A stretch of DNA of 24,923 nucleotides from Gnetum montanum. Its lineage: Eukaryota; Streptophyta; Gnetopsida; Gnetales; Gnetaceae. Positions 1-9,336 of this stretch are shown in pieces. Within the stretch, counting starts at the first letter, position 1. Each line of letters begins with the position of its first letter. The notes under the pieces were generated by a model. That model was given only the letters and a program-made list of their open reading frames with translations, was not told the DNA's origin and searched no databases. A program made the position numbers and the translations under genes. The stretch lies in contig MNCI01005343.1 of assembly GCA_015680685.1 (NCBI GenBank), positions 1 to 24,923 of the forward strand, in the 5' to 3' direction.

Positions 1-148
1 GTTGTCATGAACACCAATTTTTTCAAGTCTTGTAATAATGATCCGCTCACATGTCATTCCATTAGTTCCATTCCCCTCAATAATCCCATACCTACTTGAT
101 ATTATTGTAAGGAACTCGAGGACGAGTTTTCATTCAGTCATGGGGGTA
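1..148 (+). mobile_element. E1: 3' internal end of a plus-strand LTR retrotransposon
   Basis: The reverse complement of 14616-14790 (the same part of E5) matches this stretch closely. Shared landmarks are a segment about mobile 'atgaacaccaat', 'taatcccatacct', 'gtaaggaactc' and 'gacgagttttcattcagtc'. In both places it leads into a polypurine tract and then an LTR. It is therefore the 3' untranslated end of an element whose coding part lies left of the window. No coding potential is visible. Confidence 0.85.
140..148 (+). other. Polypurine tract of E1
   Basis: ATGGGGGTA lies directly against the LTR start TGATG. The same sequence on the minus strand precedes the E5 LTR (14616-14624). In this class of elements the PPT primes plus-strand DNA synthesis. 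Its position shows that 149-1039 is a 3' LTR. Confidence 0.85.
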
Positions 149-1039
149 TGATGAGACGTGATATGCACAAGCTGCGATATCGTGTACGCGATATCGCGGT
201 CCGCTACCAAATCTATAAATAAGAGGTAGCACTCCCCTCATTTCACATCCTAGGCTAGAAGTAGTGAAGCTCTGGCGAATTGATCACCCCAGAGATAGAA
301 TATTTTCCATGTGCTCACAGTAGGAGTCCCCCAAGTGAACGGTTCTTTATTCGAGCAGCTTTGTACCTGAACGCAAGTTGTGTACGGCAATAAAGATGAG
401 CTTTGTGGATAAACCTTGTAGTGCATGGATAGGTTTAATTAATGTTATTTATTGCTTTCCTAGTAACGCGACATGAGTACGACTTGGTTATGAGCATTGA
501 CGAATGTGTATAGCTAGCCAAGGAATCGGCTCCTCATCGCGATTAGATTCTCTCACCCTTACCTCCTAGAACATGGGACAAGTACGACTTGATTACGAGC
601 ATCTACGAATGTGTACGGCTAGTCAAGGAATCGGCTTCTTGTCACACTTAGGTTAGTTAGGTGCCTCAGTACGATCGCTTCAAGCACGTGCGTTACGTGT
701 GGTAATCCCAGTAACGATTAGCGTTTGGTAGCCACAGTTGCACAGTTCAGGGTGTGTACGGCAAGTGGGAACAGATGCTGACGCTAGGACTTAGTGTTGT
801 AGTTAGAGTTAGTTTTAGTCTCTCAACCCTTGACTGTAGAAAAGACCAAAAAAATCATATACCTCGGACTTACTTAATCATACACCATGACAACAACAAG
901 TAAGTCTGGGAAGACAATGATTAATTAACCCCAAGTGTTCCTTGCAGCATTTAGGCATTTAGTCTGCGGAGTTCGACTGGATCGCGCATGCTATGCTCGT
1001 TTTGTATGGTTGAGTGTAGGGGTACCTCGCCACTCATCA
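149..1039 (+). repeat. 3' LTR of E1 (891 bp)
   Basis: The LTR starts TGATGAGACG and ends CACTCATCA, giving 5-bp terminal inverted repeats TGATG/CATCA. U3 carries palindromic GATATCGCG copies (172-200). TATAAATA is at 214-221. The R/U5 part carries the opposed signals CTTTATT (345-351) and AATAAAG (389-395). It aligns along its length with the E6 LTR (19648-20476), except for an extra internal duplication. No PBS follows (the next bases are cctgtgatgcc), so this is a 3' LTR. The flanking target duplication would be cctgt (1040-1044), with its partner outside the window. Confidence 0.93.
470..646 (+). repeat. Direct duplication inside the E1 LTR (~70 bp units)
   Basis: Unit 1 (about 470-540) and unit 2 (about 577-646) share 'agtacgactt', 'gagcat', 'acgaatgtgta' and 'aaggaatcggct' in the same order with a 107-bp offset. 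The E6 LTR lacks this segment altogether, so the duplication is specific to the E1 lineage. Confidence 0.85.
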
Positions 1040-1719
1040 CCTGTGATGCCTATGGGGTAACTTAATTGCCTCTATGATCTGCATCAAGCTCTTAATGGCC
1101 AACAAGGGTTCATCATCATTAGACATGTTATGGTGAAAATTTTTATTTCTATTTGCTTGATTGTGACAATTTCAGCTGCATTCATGTTGATATCTTTGAT
1201 TTTTCCCATGGTTTTGATTTCTATTTTTATTTTAACCCCATAGTGGAGCTTTGTCTCTATACCTAAATTCATCTTTGTTAGAACTAGATGTTGAAGAGGA
1301 AGAGGAAGGTGAGGAATTGGGAGAATTGCCATGGCTTCAATGGTATTCCCCATGGTCCCTTGATTTATCTTTTTTAGGTTTTGAGGAGGTCCTAGGCCTT
1401 GAGGCCTCCCCTGGTCTAGGACATACTTAATCTCCTCTAGGGTTGTTTGCCTTAGGTGAATGTAGTCATTGAGTGTCGTTAGGATGGTCATGAACATATG
1501 AAACCCTTACATGAAGTTGGTCACTCTAACTTTCCTCAACATATATCTCATTAGTTCTCTAATGAATGTTCTCACCATATAATGCATTATTATTTCCTTG
1601 TGAAAGAAACATTTTTTTTAGTTAATGATGTGTGTTATTTAATGTTTTCTGAAAGATATATCGTTAATGCATTTATAGTAATCTTTTATAATATAACTAA
1701 TCTTGATAACTAGCACCAA
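1040..1719 (-). pseudogene. E2 gag N-terminal part and leader (broken)
   Basis: Read leftward from the PBS at 1736. The real gag frame is not the longest open frame here: the 137-residue ORF at 1084-1497 is out of frame. The correct frame gives a Ser-rich stretch (about 1290-1325), then a basic Asn/Gln/His-rich stretch, then DDEPLLAIKSLMQIIEAIKL near 1050-1110. That corresponds to NNEEPLLA...DITEAIRI in E6 gag (about 21505-21560). Internal stops are present. The gag is cut at 1040 by the E1 LTR, just before the conserved capsid-like core, so E2 has no functional product. The base composition of the 1500-1719 leader is AT-rich and shows no ORF. Confidence 0.75.
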
Positions 1720-1736
1720 CCTTGACAATGGTGCCA
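1720..1736 (-). other. E2 primer-binding site (tRNA-Asp type)
   Basis: The minus strand reads TGGCACCATTGTCAAGG, one base inside the LTR end. It matches the reverse complement of the 3' end of plant tRNA-Asp (TGGCGCCGTTGCCGGGG) at 12 of 17 positions. All five differences are transitions (G to A or C to T), as expected from decay of methylated cytosines. Confidence 0.85.
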
Positions 1737-1737
1737 A

Positions 1738-2626
1738 TGATGAGCGATGAGGTACCCCTATGTCTAACCATACGAATCATAAGTATTCACACATGATCCA
1801 ATCAAATTTCATGGATGGGACTAGTTGTGCATCTAAATCGTTATGCCTTGATTGTAGTTCACTGTCTTCCCACTTGGACTAGTGGTAGTTTTGTCATGTA
1901 TGGTTTAGTCCAAACTAAGGTGTAAGATAGTGATGTTGTTCGACCCTAAGCTACTCCTAATGATAATAAAGAACTTAATTGTTTAATCTAATTAACAATA
2001 GAAAGTAAAGTCCAAACTAGGCTATGTACGATGAGTATCTATCCCTAACTGTTTGTACATGCCTTGGACTTCATGTAACTACCACTGGGATTACCAAGCA
2101 GATGTCACTGGGCATACCAAGTAATAACATTGCTAGGTTACCAAGTAATTACACTTAAGTGCTTGCAATTAGTCGTACTCATTCTGCTTAATGACAAGAA
2201 TAATAGAGAGTAATAAATGAAAACATTAACCAAGGAAAACAGTAAACATTTAAGTAATTAAAGGTAATTAAAAGAAATAATAAAGCTAAGTGGATACTGC
2301 AGTGATGGAAGTAATCTTGATCTTTATTGCCGAACATGTAACGTGTCCAAGTACATTACACTTGAATAAGGATGCCATACAATCACTTAACATCACACTA
2401 CAGGCATGCATTGGGAACTAACAAAACTTGAAATCAAAAATCTATGAATCTATTCTAACTTTTCTATATCCCAACTATGCACCCTAGTGTAGTATTTATA
2501 GGCTTGCATGAAAGGGATGATATTAGATCCTCGACATCAGAGATTGTGCCCTGATATTGGATACTCGACATTGTGGCTATGATATTGGATATCTGATACT
2601 AGAGCCCTATAAAAAATGACTCATCA
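1738..2626 (-). repeat. 5' LTR of E2 (889 bp)
   Basis: The plus strand runs from TGATGAGCGATGAGG to ACTCATCA, giving TGATG/CATCA ends as in the other family LTRs. The length nearly equals that of the E1 LTR. The minus-strand TATAAATA is at 2493-2500. CTTTATT is at 2322-2328, and its partner signal is mutated to AATAAGG near 2365. The PBS directly to the left makes it a 5' LTR of a minus-strand element. U3 shows decayed GATATC-like repeats (2518-2600). It interrupts E3 inside RT. The candidate target-site copy on the right is ttctt (2627-2631). Confidence 0.92.
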
Positions 2627-2850
2627 TTCTTTATCTAGGTTGGCATTAATTATGATTGGCTTTTGATTATTTAAGAAAGCATATTTTAGTGCTTCCGGTA
2701 GGGCCTTCAATTCTAACGGTTCTAGTTCAACTTTGTCTGGGATCTCTAGTTGTCCCCATTCTATCTCTTCTTCTTAAACTATGTGCGGATAGGATTGTTT
2801 TCTTCTTAATTGCTCCAACTTGTTAGTTTCTTTGATGTAGGCACTCTTTA
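2627..2850 (-). pseudogene. E3 reverse transcriptase start, cut off by E2
   Basis: The minus strand reads LEPLELKALPEALKYAFL followed by NNQKPIIINANL and ends at the E2 LTR. The same block opens the RT of E5 (LELKPFPIGMENTFLKNGK then IINAKL, about 19330-19410). This is the conserved start of the Ty3/gypsy polymerase, upstream of the catalytic fingers and palm. None of the catalytic motifs is present, because E2 inserted here. A poorly conserved linker with several stops separates it from the protease on its right. Confidence 0.8.
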
Positions 2851-2998
2851 TCTAATTTGTTGATTTCATGTATATGTTTGATTCAATCTCTCTATCTGTA
2901 TACAACCACTAGGTGTCTTCTTGTTGAGTGGTTGTCGCATACAAGCATTTTTACACACACATCTCTTCAACACATTTGTTGCATGCTGTATTATCTTC

Positions 2999-3470
2999 CT
3001 ATCCATATGCCCATATTTTTTGCATGTAACTGCACCCATTATCATTGTATGCAATACATGAAACTTTGCATCTTTGAATAATTCTAGCTTCATCTTCCTT
3101 GGATATTTCCAAGGATAAGTCTCTAATACCAAGATTAACATCAATAGTGCTAAGCCAAGATCTTCTCATTATGATAGGAAACTCTCCCTTGTTTTTACCT
3201 ACATGAGTGACTAGAAAATTAGCAGGGTAGGACCAGCCACTGATAGTAGTGATCACATCATTCACTTGTCCTAGTGGAACTTTAATTGACTAGTCTGCAA
3301 GCTCTAGCCAAATGTTTCTTTTCTTAAATGGTGGTAGATTCCAGGCTTGATACATGTCTTGCAATATCAAGTTCATCCCCAATCGAGAATTGAGTAGAGC
3401 CTTGGATGGTTTCTAACTTGCTACTTAAAAGTATATCAAGGGACTTCTTGAATCTATTCATTTTTGAGGA
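2999..3470 (-). pseudogene. E3 retroviral-type aspartic protease (broken)
   Basis: Two blocks are visible on the minus strand. The first (about 3340-3420) is KALLNSRLGMNLILQDMYQA, where the family active-site motif is D-[LS]-G-[AS]. Here the catalytic Asp is Asn and the motif is lost. The second (2999-3265) is the C-terminal half, with TTISGWSYPANFLV, then FPIIMRRSWLST and LEIS. This corresponds to the hydrophobic ILGRPWL flap/tail block of plant Ty3/gypsy proteases. A TAG stop after ELAD falls at the same site as in E6. The protease would process Gag-Pol in the particle; this copy cannot. Confidence 0.8.
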
Positions 3471-3639
3471 AGTGATCCTTCCTTGATCCAATGATATGTG
3501 TTAGCATGACAGTTATCACATTTGCATTTGATGATGATGGAAGCTTATTATTTCTTGAAGGATTGGATATGGAAGTAGATGTGCTCCCCATCCTTTGAAC
3601 CTTTTCTAGATTTGTTTAGAAGAACGGTCATTTCCTAGA

Positions 3640-5960
3640 TTTTGGTTCATGCATGATTGCCTCCTCCTACATGTTAATGGCATGAGTTACATTCTTTTGT
3701 TGGGTTCATGATGGTAAATCTCCATGCATTACAGGTGGTGGTATAGGTGGTAAAGGATTAGGAGGTTGACTTAACAAACCAGCTGCTTATGGATGCATGT
3801 ATGAAGTGGAGTCCATCCTTGGAGGTGTAGGTCTATGGTATTCTAGTGGGTAGTATTGAGGAGTCTAAATTACTGCATTTCCTAGAGAGATCAAACATTG
3901 AACATAGTATCCATATGGGTCTGGTTGTTGATATGGGTACTACTATCATGGTGAGGGCATCACCCATAATTGTGGTTGGTTTCGCTGCTGATGGTATTGC
4001 TCCTATTGTTGTAGATAAGCTCCACTCGGTAAATAGGTTGGTTGGAAGGTCTGTTGGTAGTTACCTTGAGGGTAAGGTAACCATTTGGGCATATACTTCT
4101 TGATGAATCTTGGATTCAGTGCATATGCCCCCATTTCTTGCAAATGTTTCATGATAGGGAAACACCCCTTAGGGTGGTTATACTGGCACATAGTACATCC
4201 TTTCTTCGCATCTAAGCTTGTATTTGAACATTCTGCCACTAAAGCCACATTTCCTTTTTGTCTAAAGTCTCTTTTCTTCTTTTTCTCCTTGCCTTTGCTG
4301 AAGGCCTACTTAGTTATTTCCTTTACAATTTTCAAAGTTGTGATGAATTTTTCATCCATCGAATCCCAAATCTTTTCTACCTTAGTTGCTATATTAGTAA
4401 TGAATTTTTGCATAGGTAGTGTCTTTTTCTGTATTACCTCTTCCAAGGTTTCTCCCTCTTATTAATCACACACTAATACATCTCTCTTCCTGATAGATGG
4501 ATCTCTATTATACTCTTTGGTTGATTCTCACTTCTTCAATTCACCTTCTTCCTTTGCCACTTGATTGATGAGTCTCTCAATGTAATAGACGATCATTTGA
4601 AATAGTCTTCCTTGGGCATAAACCTTAAGGATTTCCTTGGTTCTTTTCCTTAGCCTATCGATAATATGCCTAAGCTACTCCCTTTGGGAAAATCTGTGGC
4701 TTGGGCACCTATGCAGAAGAAAATAGTATCTATTCATTCCTGCATCAAGGGATTCATGGATCCCTTGCTTCTAGCCTTGGATCTGCTTCCTTAAGTTTGA
4801 CACTTAGGAGTAGGTTTGGTATTTATGATTGAAAAGTTCAAACATGGTACTCCATCTTCTAATTAATTCAAGTTCCAATGATCTGTACCACCTTCCTACC
4901 TCTTTAATGAGTATCTAAGGGAACAACTTAAGTTTATGCCAGTCACTCTCTATATTTTGTAGGGTGCAGGCATCATGGAATGCTTGAAGGTGGTGTTGCA
5001 GATCTGCATTGTATCCACCCTCGAATTTGGGCATGCTATTCATGTCTAGCTGCTTAATGTAGCTATCCCTTATGTGCCTGGTTGGAATGTAGACAAATTT
5101 CCTTATATTTATCATGCTACGATTTGCCAATAGGGGTTCTTCATGCTCATAGACTTCATATGCTTTATTGTAGTGGTGTCCCCTTTGGTACTCATACCTT
5201 TCTCTTTCTACACATCTATCCTTGTTTCTTCATGGTTCATGTTCTTCATCTTCCTCATTAGAATGTCTTGGGAGATAATCATGTTGGTCATGAGTTTGGT
5301 GTCTCTCCTTGTTATGATCTCTATACATGTGTTCCCTTAGATCAGAGTCCATTGACAATCGTGAGGATGAAAACAAAGCAGTGGGAAAATGATGTTGTCT
5401 AGTTCTTCTTCTATGAATTTGGTATTCTTTCCTTTGTGATCTAGTAGAAGCTCTTGGCCTTGAGTCCTACTTGTACTTAGAGTCTGTTGCTTCTCTTCTA
5501 ATTGTCTCTGCTAAGGCTAAATGTAATTGCATTTTGACAAGTTCTTCTAAGTGAATGATAGGCATTTGGGAATGGACTTCATGATCTTGGTGGAGTTTCC
5601 TTGCTACAAATGCATCCCCATCAAGTTTTTCTAGGACAACAATAGAGTTAATATGCTTTTCCTTGTTGTGCACATGTTTGGTCTTCATAGTAGCATCTCT
5701 CTACACTTGTGCCTCTGCAGGTTGGTAGGGTCTTGTCATGTGTTTCGTCACATGATACCCTTTGTGCGCATGGCCCAAGTTCATTCCCCTTAAAGCTATT
5801 TGAAGCATTGTGGGTGTTGAATGCTTTAGAGGCAAAAAGATGTTGCCCTGTAGATCTCTCCATCTTAGCAACCCATCTTGGTGAAAGATTAATGTGAAAT
5901 CTGGATAGTAAAGATCACTGTGAGCATATGAGATTCTTGTCTACATAGGCATACTCTAGT
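3640..5960 (-). pseudogene. E3 gag (broken), capsid core plus zinc-knuckle region
   Basis: Order on the minus strand: a variable basic N-terminal part (about 5300-5900); then PTRHIRDSYIKQLDM and FEGGYNADLQHHLQAFHDAC (about 4960-5090); then LKLFP and a WYRSLELELIRRWSTMFELF block (about 4800-4920). This is the Retrotrans_gag-type capsid core. Next comes a charged coiled-coil-like stretch (about 4280-4500), then CTMCQYNHPKGC (about 4170-4205), an atypical zinc-knuckle spacing. A Pro/Gln/Tyr-rich tail (3640-4100) contains QQPDPYGYY. Scattered stops and likely frameshifts break the frame. E6 gag matches block for block. Gag would form the cytoplasmic particle. Confidence 0.85.
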
Positions 5961-6161
5961 CTTCATCATCATTTGTTTTATCCTCGTCTCTTTTTATCTC
6001 TTTGGAAGGTGATAATTTTTCTTTAATTGAAGCCATGTTAAAAGTGTGATGCTTACTTAAGTATTTGTTATTAAAATTGGGTTAAGCATATGAAGGTTGA
6101 TGTTAGAGTTCTTAATGCAACAAACTTTGTAAAATCAATTACTCAACACACATTGACACAT

Positions 6162-6178
6162 CCTCGATAATGGCGCCA
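6162..6178 (-). other. E3 primer-binding site (tRNA-Asp type)
   Basis: The minus strand reads TGGCGCCATTATCGAGG and abuts the LTR end at 6180. It matches the plant tRNA-Asp complement at 13 of 17 positions, and all four differences are transitions. Confidence 0.85.
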
Positions 6179-6179
6179 A

Positions 6180-7029
6180 TGATGAGTGAAGTATCCTAAC
6201 ACTCTACCATACAATTCATGAGTGCCAGTGTGTGACCAAATCGTAATCCATGGATGGACAATGTTATTATATTAGTGATTGAGTTTAAGTTCGTGTTCGT
6301 TATCTTCCCACCTTGAGATAGTGAAGTTCTAGCGTATGGCTTAGCTCTTAGTGAGGCATATGATTACTGATGTTGATTTGATCATTAATGCTCCTAATTG
6401 TAAACATGGTGAAAATGAATATTAAATCCTAAGTCTAAGTAACAACAGGAATGTAAATCTATGCTATCCTAGAGCAATGGACATCCATTCCTAGTTTGTC
6501 GTTCACACCTTGGACTTGTGTAGCTATCACTAGGGATTACCAAGTGGAATTACTACTGGGCGAACCAAGCAATGCCACTATTGGATCACCAGATAGTTAC
6601 TCTTAATGCTCGAAACCAGTCGTATCCATATCGCTTACTAACAAATAAGTAAAGTAAAGTATTTTAGAAAGTAGATAGTTAAACTAGGAAAATAGTAAAA
6701 ATTATGCTAAGTAAACAATTAGAAAACTAAAGAATGCTGGAATGATGAGGAGCAATCTTGATTTTTATTTTTGCCATGAATTGTGTCCAAGTACAACTCA
6801 TTTGAATAAAGATACCAGTCAATTGCCAAACATCACATTGCGAACATTCACTTCTATTGCTAAGCCTATTGAAACAAACTGCAAGAGTCTACCTAAGGGT
6901 GTAATTGAAAAGTTACAGATTGTGCACCCAAGTGTCAGTACATCTTGAGACATTGCATGAATGATGACGTAGCATGGATCATGACATTATAAATACGATA
7001 TTGTATTACAAAAAAAATTGGTTTTATCA
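6180..7029 (-). repeat. 5' LTR of E3 (~850 bp, decayed)
   Basis: The left end is TGATGAGTGAAG next to the PBS. The body shows the family landmarks: 'ggattaccaag' repeats near 6530-6600, the 'tctagtt/tccaagtaca' block near 6785, and the AATAAAG signal at 6805-6811. The right end is less certain. A TGAT-type minus-strand start at 7029 (plus strand ...tttatca) gives 850 bp, close to the other LTRs. The U3 palindromes are almost gone; one gatatt remains near 6998. This is the most diverged LTR with a PBS, consistent with E3 being the outermost element of the left nest. Confidence 0.75.
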
Positions 7030-8400
7030 ATTGTTATCTTTTAATACTATTCCATTAACATGAACTCAACAATCAAACTTTGGAAGAGCATAAAACTTTC
7101 CTTAAGAGCTGATTAATGCAAGGTTATCAACATATGCATATTCGATGACCATCATCTATCATGTTCATGTGTCCTTGACTCCCATCCCTACCTCCTAGTA
7201 GCCTGTTGGTAGACAAGGGTTGGACCTAGGAACACATGTTTAAATAATATAAAAAATAATTTTGTTCACAATTGAGGTGAGTCGAATAATGGTATGCATG
7301 GTTGGAAATCGATGCTCATATTCTTGTATTTGGAGATTTTTGACATAACAAAATCTAGAATTTCTAAATACTTGTATCTCTAACTTGGTGTTTTTCAAAC
7401 ATGTGTCATTTACAAGGTGTAATAGAGAGGTTGTTGTAAGATTGGTTTTATTATTGTTGCTATTGTAATTTAATTATATATTTTGAAATTCAATGTGTTA
7501 TTGCTCATTTAAACTACGTAATGAGCAATTTCAGATAATTTTTTTAATTTAATATTTTTTCATCTTTACTCTTTTGAATAGTCAAGAATTTTTGGAATTT
7601 TCTTTTAATCTTACAACCTTAGTTTTATTTTCTTGGTTTTAAGATTAGCTTTAATATTGTTGCTATAGTATAATAATATACTCTGAAATCCAATGTATTG
7701 TTAAATATTCAAACTAGATAATGAGAGATAGAGATAATTTTTCTTAATTTAAGATGTTAAATAATTTTCCTTAATTTAATATATTTTCAACTTTCTTCTA
7801 TTAGCTTTCCAAGGATCCCGCTTAAGAAGAAGATGAAGATGAGCACTGTAGTAACTTTAGGTGATAATCTTAATTTGACAGGCAATTTTTAAAAACAACT
7901 TCATAGTAAATTTCCTTTGATAGGAACCTGTGGCTGTCAATTTCCAACCTTGATGGTACGTACTTGAAATGATAAGAAAAAGATTACAGGTTTAAATTTC
8001 TGATTTTGCAAGCTCAAGTTTTTCCTGAATGCTACCTTTCTTCCATTATGGCCGTGTAAACTTGTCCTAATTCATTGTGGAAATCACGTCAAGCAAGCGC
8101 CAAAATGATACCATGTACTTCGATTTTAAAATATTGCGGAACGTTGGCTACTTGAGCAATAGGCAAATAAGGGGTAAAAAGGTTTTTAAAGAGAAATTAA
8201 AAAAAAAAAAACAAGAGAGACAGAACGTGCATTTATATCAGAAATCTCACGACCTTCTCAATCCGAAAAAACCAGAGACCTTGGAATTGGCTTCTTTTTC
8301 TCCGAGTACATCCGTACCTGGAAGACATACAGAAGGTCGATGCGTACGTGGCAATTGGATTTTAACATTTTAGTTTGAAAGGATTGGATTTTAAAATTTA
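7030..8400. other. AT-rich non-LTR sequence with a diverged tandem dimer
   Basis: No gene is supported here. Two related units (about 7438-7570 and 7641-7795, offset about 203 bp) share 'aagatt', 'ttgttgctat', 'tgaaat', 'caatgt', 'ttaaac/caaact', 'taatgag', 'agataatttttct' and 'aatttaatat'. A 98-codon ORF at 8077-8373 is low-complexity (Lys-rich around an A12 run) and looks accidental. The stretch marks the start of the non-LTR island. Confidence 0.6.
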
Positions 8401-8402
8401 AA

Positions 8403-8729
8403 ATGCTGGCTGTTTGTCATCTATCGCAAGGAAATCATGGAGATGGAGTGCAAGGAAATCATGGAGACGGAGTGCAGGAGCAGGACGAGGCAGAGACTAC
8501 ATGGCGCAGTGGACTGGGTCCAATCTGGCGAGGTCTCGGAGAGCTGCTCTTGCTGTGTCTGAGATTGACAGCCACTTCCTGTTCTAGCTTCCTGTGTAGA
8601 ACCCATAACAACAAAATATCGTTATTCCAGTATTATTATCTTTTGAGAAACTGGGAACACCGGAGTTCGGGCTTATTTTTGTCTTTTTCACTGTTTGCAA
8701 GTTGCCTTTATGCGACTTGCAGGTACTAA
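8403..8729 (+). CDS. Unrecognised 108-codon ORF with a 24-bp tandem repeat (doubtful)
   Basis: I do not recognise this product. It lies in a GC-richer patch (about 8430-8610) in otherwise AT-rich DNA. Two 24-bp units (8427-8450 and 8451-8474, one mismatch) encode GNHGDGVQ twice in this frame. A Leu-rich segment (LGELLLLCLRL) follows, then a hydrophobic C-terminal part. All frames are open across the GC-rich patch, including a minus-strand 61-codon ORF and a plus-strand frame starting MAQWTGSNLARSRR. Openness alone is therefore weak evidence. After its TAA (8727-8729) the same frame stays open into the triplicate ORF at 8751-8900. It could be exonic, untranslated leader, or noncoding. Confidence 0.2.
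   Translation: MLAVCHLSQGNHGDGVQGNHGDGVQEQDEAETTWRSGLGPIWRGLGELLLLCLRLTATSCSSFLCRTHNNKISLFQYYYLLRNWEHRSSGLFLSFSLFASCLYATCRY
8427..8474 (+). repeat. Two-copy 24-bp tandem repeat
   Basis: The unit caaggaaatcatggaga... occurs twice, at 8427-8450 and 8451-8474, and differs only by t/c at one position. The period is a multiple of three. Confidence 0.95.
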
Positions 8730-8749
8730 AGTAACAGCACGGAAATAAA

Positions 8750-8893
8750 AATGACTGCTAGGCACAATTTTGTTCAATTTCTATCCACAGTAAGCAGAAT
8801 GACTGCTAGGCACAATTTTGTTCAATTTCTATCCACAGTAAGCAGAATGACTGCTAGGCACAATTTTGTTCAATTTCTATCCACAATAAGCAG
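8750..8893 (+). repeat. Three-copy 48-bp tandem repeat (minisatellite)
   Basis: Copies are 8750-8797, 8798-8845 and 8846-8893. Copies 1 and 2 are identical. Copy 3 differs by one base (ccacaataag against ccacagtaag). Each copy starts aatgactgctaggcac and ends tccacagtaagcag. Near identity means recent expansion, in contrast with the old, diverged repeats elsewhere in the island. Confidence 0.97.
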
Positions 8894-8900
8894 ATACTAG
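8751..8900 (+). CDS. 49-codon ORF made of three in-frame 16-residue repeats
   Basis: The 48-bp repeat is fully open in this frame. Each unit begins with ATG and encodes MTARHNFVQFLSTVSR; the third has Ile for Val. The ORF then ends in Tyr and TAG at 8898-8900, followed by a second TAG. Each unit is an amphipathic-looking segment with a hydrophobic middle and basic ends. The frame continues upstream to the TAA of the 8403-8729 ORF (8727-8729), so a single stop separates the two. No translation signal is evident beyond an A-rich context before the first ATG. It may be a chance property of a minisatellite. Confidence 0.25.
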   Translation: MTARHNFVQFLSTVSRMTARHNFVQFLSTVSRMTARHNFVQFLSTISRY

Positions 8901-8969
8901 TAGACAGAGCAAGCGGCTGAATGGTGGGAGGAAGCCGAAATGCTTCGAAGAAACAAAGTACGTAGATAA

Positions 8970-9264
8970 TCACTTGATATAATTTATCGCACTCTGGAAA
9001 TAAGGAAATTTAGGGTTCATTGGTAATCCGTCATGATGTTGAACCCCGCTGCAACAAGACGTCAAGCACATGGAACGTGGGTAAGCAATTCCATGGTATT
9101 AAATAGCAGCGATTGAAGACGTCAAGGGTTATCGACAGAAGTTTTGCTAAATGTCGATGTCATCGCGAAAACTGGCGTCAGATGCTCCAATACAATGAGA
9201 AACTATGGAAGACCATAATTTAAAGAATCCAACTTACAAGCATAGCCTGGCTCTCCTTGCATGA
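8970..9264 (-). other. Candidate downstream exons of the 9789 gene
   Basis: Splice-like signals on the minus strand keep the frame of the 9789 exon. After donor AG|GTAATG at 9341, a 27-nt mini-exon (9264-9238) ends at a consensus donor CTT|GTAAGT. An acceptor TTGTTGCAG precedes 9048, giving an exon 9048-8970 that ends in TGA. Skipping the mini-exon leaves the same frame, because 27 is divisible by three. The last exon would add GVQHHDGLPMNPKFPYFQSA and a few more residues. Evidence is splice-site appearance and frame agreement only. The open run of 26 codons could be chance. Confidence 0.3.
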
Positions 9265-9336
9265 CTTCGGTTAATCGAGGCAAAATGGAGTTAATTTTTA
9301 AGTTACGTTCATTTAGAAATAAAAAAAAGCAGGACA

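Noticed and set aside
1084-1497. 137-codon minus-strand ORF as a gene
   Set aside because: The frame that matches E6 gag is a different one with stops; this ORF is an overlapping accident.
3846-4465. Plus-strand ORFs of 85 and 126 codons
   Set aside because: They lie opposite the E3 gag tail and zinc-knuckle region, which match E6 on the minus strand.
7150-7235. Hairpin with catgtgt/aacacatg arms as a MITE
   Set aside because: Arms are short and imperfect and no target duplication was found.
8077-8373. 98-codon plus ORF
   Set aside because: Depends on a Lys-rich translation of an A-rich run, with no motif and no good start context.
8421-8606. 61-codon minus ORF over the 24-bp repeat
   Set aside because: The GC-rich patch is open in several frames; no motif or context favours this one.
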